Shown one piece after another: positions 13,001 through 25,000 of a DNA stretch of 64,000 nt. Location of the stretch: the NCBI RefSeq assembly GCF_000237925.1, contig NC_031499.1, positions 6,640,195 through 6,704,194 on the forward strand, written 5' to 3'. Numbering within the stretch: the stretch's first letter is position 1; every line of letters begins with the position of its first letter. The notes beneath the pieces are model-generated. The model ran no database searches. It was not told the DNA's origin and saw only the letters and a program-made list of their open reading frames with translations. The position numbers and the translations under genes were made by a program. The stretch is from Schistosoma mansoni (lineage: Eukaryota > Platyhelminthes > Trematoda > Strigeidida > Schistosomatidae).

Positions 13001-16000
13001 ACTGAGATACTGAGTCCTGATAGTCACTGGCTTGTGCAATGGGAAGATTGAAACAAAAAAAATATACTAAGTGAATTTAACCTTATCCTAAGCTATAAAT
13101 ATTTTTTATCATCTTGAAAATGTCGTTTACTAAATGCACTTTTTGCTTTGAATTACACTATCACAGAATTATGGTTAACTTTCGTGTGTGTGTGTGTGTG
13201 TATCTGTATGATTTTCGTTTTAACTTCCACATTAGTTCACATTAATTCAAATAAATAATTTAATATGCAACTTTTAAAAGCATTGCATTGCTAATCAAAT
13301 CTTTAACGCTTTAGTTGCTACGTTAACCTTATATGTATGTACGTTTCCTTTAATGCACTTTTACCATTTATTCATTTTGTGTTTGTGTATAATGCATTCA
13401 TTACACTGTGATAATTTTTTTTTTAAGGATTGTACTGAAAATGCTGAAAATACAGCTTGGTTTGATCAATATCCTGATTCATATTGGGAAATTGGTAATA
13501 TTGGTACAATTATTCAACAACAGTAGGTTATTTTAATTAAAACTGTATAAGATATTTTATTTGTTTATTGATTTGAACACATACAAGGGGGCACCAGTTA
13601 TGTATGCGCCACACCAAAAAAATTGTCATTTCATTTGATTTGTGTTAGGGTTATGATATTGCCCAGGTGCCCAAACTGAAGGAGATAGTTTTCTTTAGGG
13701 GCTACACCCTGAGCCTTTGACCTAAAGGTCTGATCCACGAGGCAGTGGAGCATCGTGAAGAGATAAAGTCTCATGGTAGCCGGTGACCATCGATTAGTTC
13801 ATGCACCATTTGTTCCCTCGGGAAACTGGAGCCAGCCCATGTGCACCATTGTTTTGGAATCAGGGATTTCCAACTCACCTAGATGGACTTTCCGTGTCCA
13901 CCAACCCGGTTAAAACGCCGGACATTCTCTTTTCGTCCTCTCAATTTCGTAAACAACACTGGTGCCACGAGAAGGCAGTGAGTAGGACTTTCCTGGCAGA
14001 GGCTGTATACGCGTGGCCATGTTAAATACTCTTTTTCTATCCAAAAGACTTGATAACAACCCTTGACAGAAAACCAGTTTTATAGTGTATGTTAAATACA
14101 AGAATTTATGGTATCATTAAAACAGTAAGATTATTATATTTTCAAGGATTATTAACTGTATCCAAGAAAGAAAATTTTTATATTGAAGATGTTATGAATT
14201 TAAAAAATAAAGAAGGCCGTATACTAATTTGTCGTGGTCTTATGTCCAGCTTTTTACCACGTCAATTATCCACCAACAGATATACGACTTTTTCAATCTT
14301 AACACTATGCCATATCAATGCCGTTCAATCGGTAGGAGTAGTCTAGCGGCCTTATCGGTTCCTTGTCCGCCTAGCCCTTCCAATCGAGTCCAGAATACCA
14401 ATTACAGCTTCTGCAATGCGAATCATTTATTTCAAGCATACTCAGTTTATATACCACACAGACAGACAGACCTCATCAGACCATCAAATAGAAAATAATA
14501 TTTGTATTACAAGATCAAGCCAAATGTGACTGTGAACATGGGAGACAATAATGAATAAACTGAATATAATTTAGGAACAGTAAATTGTATAATAATAATT
14601 CACAGATCAAGATGAAGCTTATAATATGATGAATATAGATATACATAATCTAATTACTCAATCTTTAAAGAATAAGAATATATATAGAATAATAGTCCAT
14701 TAATAGGTCCCGGAAGTTACCCATACTTATGTCTTCACCAGGATATAACAGAATATGTTGTATAATATTGAGTATAATAAAAGTGTCCTAAAAAAATATC
14801 ACTACACAAATTAACTAAATATTATACTCCATTACAACCTTTCACTTCTATACGTATCCACTTAAAATTGGGTCACTCAATTATACAGTTTATTTATAAA
14901 TGATCTGTTTATACTGATCAAAAGAATGATGATCTATTGACTAGAAACATAATTAACCATAAAAAAAACGATTGAAGATCCTAACTTTTATAGGTTTAGA
15001 AAACCTTTATGATACTCTTTAGCCAACCAGAAAATAAAGGTATCAAACAGATTTATCTTTTGTTATATTAACTCAAAGCTCACAAGATTACGTACATCAA
15101 TCACGTGACTACATAGCAACAAATATAAAAAACACAATTTCTACATTACGAATTTTTATGTGATACAAACTGAGCAATACATACCTAGTTAATGAATGAT
15201 AATTTAAGAACATAGTTGAAAGTGTAAGTCAATTGAAGCTAGACCACCATGGAAAACCTGGAAACACTGGACGACCGTTTCGTCCTATTACGGGGACAGT
15301 AAAGCGTATAATGGCCAGGGATCAACTTCACATTTTCAAATCATTTGAGTATATCATAGTCAGTAATTACGGCCATATTTTGAAATAATCTCGATTACAA
15401 AATTCATTAGAAGTATGATTTATTCTATTCTGTAATTTTTCTTGAATCATAACTAACTACTTTACAAATGACACATCTATAACATGTTGGAGTGGTATTT
15501 TTGTTGTATAAAACTCGAAAACGCCAAAGAACGATATACACACCTCATCATGAATACACTATAGTTGTGCTTCGTTTTCATTAGTTACTAGGTGCAAGAT
15601 CAAAATTGTAAACAAGAGTGTAGAGTTTAACCTTATCACATTTAATGAATAAGATTGAAAATAAATGATCTATTACATCTGATCAGGTCACCAAAAATTC
15701 TCTGTATCATCATTTCCAATGCACCATCCTTCATAACTATTCTCTCTTGTTGTTGGAAATAACACTCTCCTCTACTGAATATTCACGAATTGATCTCCTA
15801 CCAGGAGGTTCACTTATCGACTTAGAATACGCAGATGATATAGTCCTGTTTGGTGAAGACGCTGACAAAATGCAGAGTTTTCTGTTAGAACTGAGTAATA
15901 ATGCCAGGATGTTTGGGATGTGTTTCTCCCCATCTAAATAAAAATTGTTACACCAGGATTAGCCTGCGTCAACACCTGAACTAAGGATAGGGAGTGAAGT

Positions 16001-19000
16001 AGTCGAACGCGTCGACAACTTCACTTATCTTACAAGTCTGACCAGGGTTGGTGTCTGACGAAATCTTTGTGTGGATTTAAAAATCTCGTTTGGCTTTTGC
16101 CAACTTACGTCACCTATGGCGAAGACGAGATATCCGTCTATCAATTAAGGGACGAGCATACTGCGCATCAGTTCGTTCTGTTCTACTTTACGGCTGCGAA
16201 ACAAGGCCATTAAGAGTAGAAAATACTCGTGAGTTACTAGTATTTGACCACAGATGCCTTAGAAATATTGCCCGCATCACCGGTGATTGCTCGCCAAACC
16301 AAAACGTGGCATCAGTGCTTGAAATCATTAACTTCAAGTCTGAGTCATGTTGTTCAATGCAGACTAATTGGTTGATGTCCGTGTGACTGTCATAACCAAT
16401 GGTTGGAGACTCTGGGTGACATGGTTGAGAATCGATCACAATGGCGTAGGTGTATACGGTCTTTATCTTCTCTTAAACCTTCAGATTAAAATCGCTTCAT
16501 ATCTTTCTTTCTTCTTGTACTATATCCTTATATACAACCTTTCTTTTATATATTACCACCACTAAATTAACTACTTCTATGAATCCGGTGTTGATCTTGT
16601 TGTGCTAACGAGGTATGGCAACTTGGACCGATGCATATATGTGCCTGGTCTTACGTTGTAGCTGACTGACTGACTGGCTGATTCTCTCTTGTCTAATAAA
16701 CCCATTTATATGTTATAGCTTCACATATATCTTTCTTTTTTTTTCACTTAATTCTTTCAAAGAACTACACCTTTTGAATTCACTATTGGATTTCGTGCAC
16801 AATTAGCTAATACTGCTATTATTGGTGAACATTTATCATTATCTGGTGTTGAAGAAATTGAAGAAAATGTCTATAGTTTATTAGCTGCATTTAATTTTGG
16901 TCCAGATGATGGAAATATTTATATCATTTTATCAAAAAATCAAATATTTATATATGCTGATAGAAAAAATCTTTTATGGTCTAGTCCATTCATAACAATA
17001 ACAGATACAACATGGCATCGGTTAAAATTAATATTTCAATCAACTAATTCAATAGAAGAACAAAATGGTCCTGGTGTTGAAAATGGATTACAAGTATGAG
17101 TTCATTCTTTTCTGTTGTTGTTGTTGGTGGTGGTGATGATGATGATGATGATGGTGGTGGTGTTGGTGTTGTTATCATCATCATATCTCTAACCTCATTC
17201 TTAGTTGAATAACATTTTGATTGTATAATTAAACTAAGATATTTATTATTATCAGAAGAGGGTTTTTGTGGAGATTTAGTATTTTCATAGTTGAAAGCAT
17301 GAGTCAATTGAAGTTAGACCACTAGGGAAAACCTGGAAGCACTGGACGGCTGAGGAGTCCCACAATAGGACGAAACGACAGTCATATCTCTAACTTCATT
17401 CATAGTTGATTGACATTTTGATTGTACAATTAAACTAATATATTTATATTATTGTTGTATCGATTGAGTGGGTTCTTACCCAGTTGATGTATATATGAAC
17501 ATGATAACACCGCCAATTAGAGAGGAGTGATTTATCGATTAGAGCAATGATACACAATAGCCGTATGAGCAGTCTTGAGTACTTATCAGTCCTGCTATCT
17601 GCCTAGCTCAGCCGGTGAAGTCCAGAACACTAATAACAGCTTCTGCAATATGAAACATTATTCTCAAACATACTGAGTTTATGTACCGAACAAACTGATC
17701 ACATCGTACCATAAAATAGAAAATAACATTTGTACAAGATTTCGCCAAATGTGGCTGTGAATATGGGGAACAGTAATTAATAGACTGGGCATAACTTAGG
17801 AATGGTAAATCGTATAATAATACTCCACGGATCAAAAATAAAGCTTATCATAAGAGGGACACGAAAATGAATAGTTTAGTTACTTAACAATAATACAATA
17901 GGAAATATGCAATATCATATTGATCTATAAATAGTCCTCAAAGTTACTATTCATAATTTTCCACGGAATATAACAACTATAATGATGAATAGTTGAAACT
18001 ATGATGTGGATTGTTTTGGTGAATGTTGAGTACTCTGAGAAATCAGAAAGACAAAGAATCATAATAACGCTTATGTTGATAAAATATAGGTGAGAATTCG
18101 TTGTCGGTGTTAGACGGCTACTCAGTTGTTCTTTTTCCATTGATAATACACTTAATTTTATTTAGTATTGAATTTCCTCTCTAAACTCGCCAAGTAATTT
18201 TGATGTCAGTCAGTCTTAAAACATTGAGCAGTTGTTACACTGTAACGCGTTTCTATGTTCCTACCAGAGTTCAACTCTTGAATGACGAAGTAAACAGTGA
18301 GTGACGTATTAACTGAAACTTTACACTTGATACTACATTCATTAAAAAAATACAAAGTTATTTATAAGATGAGAAACTGCTAGAAAGTATGCTTAAATAC
18401 TACTGATTATTTACATTAACTGATTGAGTCTAGAAAAAATGCATCAGCTACTAGTATTCTTTGGAAGTTGCCAAGTCGGCGTACTGTTCATTAGTATTTG
18501 GTATGTGGATATTTGAGATCGGTTAGCTTGATTCTCAGCTAGTTTCATAAGATTCGGCCGTTCTCTAGTGCAATAACAATAAAGGGACCTGGTGACTCTA
18601 TTGAGGAGTCCATCTGAGCGATCGAGGTGCCCGAGAAACCGCAGTTGAAAAAACAAATATTTGTTTAAAGAACGGTTCTATCATAAGAAAATATGCATAG
18701 ATAGATGAAAAACCTCAACTCTTGAGATATCTGCAGCGAATAAGGTGTCTTTATTTTAGGAAGAAGAAAGGCTTATTGCAATAAAACACAAAGATGAAGT
18801 ACCGTAAATCATAGCTTATAGTTGTGTTTAGTGTTAACAACAGTTTATCAACAACCAGAATGGAAACTCAGAGCACACAGATCTAGAAACTGTTGAGTTT
18901 TAACAAAGACTTAATGGGTACAAAACACTGGGAATAACTTTCGTGAGGTTTAGAGGAAGTAATTATCATAATAAATGTGGTAAATGTCAATAGTTTATAT

Positions 19001-22000
19001 AAATACTTGACAATATTACACAACAAATAAACTTGCGTTACATTATACGTCTATGAATTACCAGAAATAGAACTGTTGACTGGATAGAGCCGTACACAGA
19101 AACGAGTTGAATGATCAATGAATAAGCAAAGAGAAAGTAAACCAACCTAATAGTAATAGTAATTTTCATAATGTAACTCATGTTTTTTTGTCTTATTTCT
19201 CTTGTTTGTTATTCTTTGATAGTTATTATTTGATCATCGTCATTTTTGGCTACCACCTGTGGAAATATTTAATTTGCCATCGGTTGTATTTATTGGAGGT
19301 TTACCTAGGGTGCTCAATTTACAATTACAAGAAAATCGTCAACTTGTGAGTCGGTTTATCAAGTGATCAAAGTGATATGATATTTTTGACAAAATGTTTA
19401 TACTGTTTACTAATATTAAGTAGTATATTTTTCAGCAGCCATAAATTTCACATCGATACGCCATTGAGCAACATTTTTCCTTTCGTTATTGATCATTTTT
19501 AAAATTGAATACATTTATATTCATGAATAGAAGACACAATCTCCGATACAAATAAAGAAAAGGCTCATGTCAATTTAGTGGATACTGTTTAGTTAAAGTT
19601 ATGAGAAGATGTGACTTTTTTGGCTGTGAACCATCTACCTACCTTGTACTCAAAATTATCTTTATTCTCTACATGATCAAATGTATGACTTATTTATGAT
19701 TACTAAATGTAAATACTAGAGTAGGTATGGAGTTGGCGTTTTTACTTCTAAACGCTATTATAAACTTCAATATTGGAATTTTGTGTATTAAATGCTCTGG
19801 TACGGCCGAGAGTGGAGAGAGTCCGCTCTCCCTTTCAAAATGCTCTCATATGGCCACGCGTATATAGCCTCTATCAAGGAAGTCCTACTCACTGCCTTCT
19901 CGTGGCACCAGTGTTGTTTACGAAATTGAGAGGACGAAAAGCGAATTTTCGGCGCTTTAACCGGGTTGGTGGACACGGAAAATCCACCTAGGAGAGTTGG
20001 AAATCCCTGATTCCGAACCAATGGTGCACATGGGATCCAGTACCACGAATGTATCTATAAGTTGATGTATATTAGATAGTTATATTCCTTTGAAAGACAA
20101 CTGAATACTGTCAATAATGGATTGACTATTTAGTTGCCTATTTCATTGGCAGAAAAAGCGATCAAAATTTTGGAATGGGAATTCTAGGTAGCTGGTTGTT
20201 TATTTTTTGTATTTATAAGTAGTTATCTGAAGTAAATATTTCAATATAACAATGTGTTTATTTCATTTTTATTGACTGACTCTCAGTTTTAGCTTATCAT
20301 TATAGTTTATGTAATTTAAGGGATTTAAGTAGTAATGAAGTGATATGAAAGCTGTTCACATTGAAAGCATCATTTCCTTAATATTTGCAAGTCCTTTAAT
20401 TCTGCCAATTGGCACGATAGTAATGGTTTTTGACTGAAATAATTTCACTGATTACTCAGATAATTTACAGGACTTGTTGAATTAATTAAGAGCTTCCGTT
20501 ATCAATAGGGATCATCTAGGAGACAATTGAAGATGAAAGACCACCAGATGCTTTTTTCATCTTATCGTAACTGTTTAACAATGTAATCCCATGATTATTT
20601 CACAACATCGCAAACAATATACTATATAGTTATCAAGTCAAAATCCAGCGATTCTCATATTACAATAGTTGAATTCACAAGCCAATCTAAGCTAGATCAC
20701 CATCAAAAACCTAGAAGCATTGAAGGTTGTTTCGTCTTAGTATTGAACTACTCAACAGTGCGCAACCACAATCCTGTCCGCTTAATCTCTAGACCACTGA
20801 GGTGGCATCCAACGGTGTTAATTTTCGACTTCTCATATTATAAGATTATTCATATTTACAAAGTAGCTTAAATTTCATTTAATGAAATAATAAATTACTT
20901 ATTTACCTTCAAAAGTATGGAAATACTCGTAACAGGAATTCATTTATCTTATTTCATTGTGTATTAATTTTATTTTTAGTCCAATATTTATGGTTTATTC
21001 GGATGTGTCGATGAATTAACAATGAATAATGTTAGTATGTCTCTAAGAACTAGCAATCGTCCAGTTTGTTATGATTGTTTCAGTTTAAATCCAACAATTG
21101 TTCATGTTCCAGAAAATATTGATGAATATTTAAAGTATAGTTTAATTAAATTATATAGTAAGTTAATAATTTATTAAAAACAATTTTAGTTAATAAATTT
21201 AGGCTACTTATATTGTTGAAAGTAGTATATATTTATATTGTTATTTTCTAGGAATGTTTTCAGATTTATTTTATATGTCAACTACTGAGATTCATGTGAT
21301 CTTATTAACTACGGGTGGAAGAATTTGGGGAAATATAGAGACTGGTGTGCAATTGATGTGGTTACATTTAAGGTGCATTGTTTTCTGTTTATATTGATGA
21401 TTTACTCCCAAATGTTTACCTTTAGACTTTTCTATAGAATAGTCTGAAGACTTGATGATCAGTGCATTCGACTTTCAGTCACGGGGGGCATTTTTGAACT
21501 TCTGTACATTATATTCGTCTTACGTAGCTATATATTATCATTTACTGATGGCTGGAGTATTTGGCCTAAATTTAAATGGTTCAATTTGTATGTGAAACAT
21601 TTATAACTTATGTAAAGTTTCTAGAATACCAGAGGGGTTTCTAGAGTGCAAAAATAAATGAAGAAAATAAAATCTTCTAAGACAATCAATCAATCGAAAA
21701 CCAGGATATCAGAAGAAACTAATAAAACACTAGTGGCATAACTGAAAATCTCATTTATACATGAATTAGGCACCTTTGTTGTTCTAAATGACAGTTAAAG
21801 TTGTAGAAACCAATCGATTGAGTTCAATTGAGTTTAATCATATTTGATGTGAAACTTGTGACGATGGATGATGGTGACCATTTAATTGGATTTAATTAAA
21901 CCAATTAGTTTAGTGAATACACAGGTAACATTATATAAACACTAATCACTAAATGACAAATAATTTATTTTCTTAGATTTATTTTAAGCAAAGATGGATA

Positions 22001-25000
22001 GTGGCTAGCAGTCGAATCGAGGACGCGCATTTTGTCCTACGCGGGACTCGTCAGCTGGATTTACCTGCATCTGAGTTGATGTTCACTCTGGGACTCGAAC
22101 TGTGTACCTTTCGCTTCAAACGCCATCGCGTTATCCACTCAGTCCCAGAGTGAACATCAACTCTGGGATGCATGTACATCCAGCTGACGATTCTCGGATG
22201 GGACGAAACGCGCGTCCTGAATTCCACTGTTAGCCACTATCTATCTTTGCTTATAATGCTTGTAACTTAAGGCTATATGAAGGCTATACCCATAGTATGC
22301 AGGTATGCCAATTAGAGACTGACCAGTTGCAGTCCAAAAACATCAATGGGAAGATTCAAACAAACAATACTAAGTGTATTCAAATTTATCTGTTTATTAT
22401 TCATATCATCTATCAACTTATTCATTTATATTTTTTTTCCAGTACCAGAAATGTTTACTCAACCTGGACATGATAAATTAACATTTGATTTTAGTTTCTT
22501 TTATGATCGTAATACTATAAAACAAGCTAGTTTATTTGTATTAACATTTGGTGGAACAATTGATCAACCTAGTGAAGAAATTCATTTATGGTTATTCCTA
22601 TCAAATAATGAAGTAAGTTGTAATTGTATTTTCATCAAAATCTAGTCAGTAAAAAATAATCTACTGTCTCTAGTTTATAATTCTTTTCCTATTATTCTAT
22701 CCCAGGAACATCATTATTTCACTTATTCGTTACTGTCAATAGGGGATCCACTTTAACTTTGGTTGTTATTGACTACTTAAATTGTAGTCTCTCATTTAAA
22801 CTTTAAATAATTTCTGAACAATATAAGATATCAGTTAGAATTATAGTGTTATACCTTTAAACGGTTTTGATAGATAACCATTGTAGATGATCTGGTTCTA
22901 CTATTACACACGCAACAACAAATGCAGGAGAATATGAAAAGTGTAGCAGAAACCTCAGCAACAGTAGGTCTCAATATAAACAAAGGGAAAAGCAAGACTC
23001 TCCGATACAATACAGCATGCACCAATCGAATTACACTTGACGGAGAAGCTTTGGAGGATGTAAAAACCTTCACATATCTGGGCAACATCATTGATGAACA
23101 CGGTGGATTTGATGCAGATGTGAAGACGCGGATCGGCAAAGCAAGAGCAGCATATTTACAACTGAAGAACATCTGGAACTCAAAACAACTGTCAACCAAT
23201 ATCAAGATCAGAATTTTCAATACAAATGTCAATACAGTTCTACTGTATGGGACGGAAACCTGGAGAAGTACGAAAGCCATCATCCAGAAGATACAAGTGT
23301 TTATTAACAGTTCACTGCGCAAGATACTTCGGATCGGTTGGCCAGACACTATCAGCAACATTCTACTGTGGGAGAGAACAAACCAGATTCCATCCAGTGG
23401 AGGAAGAAATCAGGAAGAAATGCTGGAAGTGGATTGGGCACACATTGAGGAAATCACCCGATTGCGTCACAAGACAAGCCCTCACATGGAATCCTGAAGG
23501 TCAAAGGAGAAGTGGAAGACCAATGAACACATTACGTCGAGAAATGGAGACAGGCATGACAAGAATGAACAAAAACTGGATAGGACTATAAAGGAAGGCC
23601 CATGAGAGAGTGGGTTGTAGAATGGAGGTCGGCGGCCTATTCTCGATTGGGAGTAATAGGCGTAAGTAAGTAAGTAATTATGTAAGTAAGTAAGTAAGCA
23701 AGTAAGTAATTAAGTCTGAATAGACTGAACTTACAATATATAAATGAATAAATCATGAAACAGTTGTTAAATGATTTTTATCCTTGTTGTAAAACCCAAA
23801 ATTTACTATTATTTAACAATAGGACGAAACGACCGTCCAGTGCTTTCAGGTTTTCCCTGGTGGTCTAGCTTCATTCGACTCACGCTTTCAACTATAATCA
23901 TTTAATTAAAGATGAATGGTGACTAGTGGTAGAACTCAGGACATACGTTTCGTACTATTCATGACTCGTCAGACTAATGTGCTCTCATCCTAGTATTGAT
24001 ATTTAAATAAGGATTGAAATCTAGTACCCAATGGATTAATATGAAGAAATCTTAAAAGAGGAAAACGAAGCTTTATAGGTATTAACAGTGACATAATTAA
24101 GTGTCAAAAACCTAACCCTAACCCTAAAGACTATAGTTAGATGAGATATTAACTATGCTGCTTTCGTAACTAGACTTAAGACCTGTAGCGATGAATAACT
24201 AAAATGTGTACAGAACAAGTCGCTTCTAATTTTTGTAGCTCTTTTTACCATATATGTGCTTATGAAAGATAATTCTAATAGAGTATCTCTTTTTGAAGTT
24301 CACCAAGGATATATATAGAAGTTGAGTTAATGTGGGGCTCAGTTTTTGCAAATAATCCAAGTAAATTCACAATGTGAACAAGTTTATCGATACTCATTGA
24401 TGTTGCTCAAGACAAAAGTTTGCCTTGAACATATTCTATTAATCAAAGCCCCTTTGGAAAGGACAACATACAAACCTCAGTTGAATAGTACATTTTTCTG
24501 AAAAGTTTTGACAGTTTGTTTTTATAACATTCCCTCCATATTATCCTTTCCCGAAATTCATGTTCCTATTTCGTCACCCTTAAAATGCTAGATGAACACC
24601 AAATTGATCAGTGTTAGTGATCAATCATTTAGAAACAACTCAGTCATACAGGACGTTAATAATAACCTGAATAGCTTAATAATGACATGTCATCATGTAA
24701 AACTAAGTGACACAAGCTCGAATCCTATAATCATTATCCATTCCTAAAGATGACAGATATTCCTTACTTATGAATGTTAACCAATATGACACTTAGGTCA
24801 ACTAGAGTTATCATTCGAGTACCTTCAACTACCTTACACCATCTTCATTATACTTTATCCCATCGTTTTTTTTTTCGTTTCAAACTGATTGGATACTTCT
24901 TTTTTTTTATTTTTCAAAAGGTTAAAATGGGTTATATAACAGAATCCAATGATGAATTAGAATTAAATCATGAAGTGAATCTGGCTAATATTGGACATAA

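Noticed and set aside
17044-17307. Minus-strand Pro/Ser/Thr-rich open frame
   Set aside because: It overlaps laminin-G exon 5 in antisense and a TGG/TGA simple repeat, so it is a compositional shadow.
17320-17385. Hammerhead at the short family B pair
   Set aside because: CTGAGGA and GAAAC are present, but the flanking sequences cannot form stem I.
21252-21372. Possible extra laminin-G exon
   Set aside because: It has an AG acceptor and a weak gtgcat donor, but including it puts the next exon (22443) out of frame with an early stop. Exon 7 joins exon 8 in frame without it.
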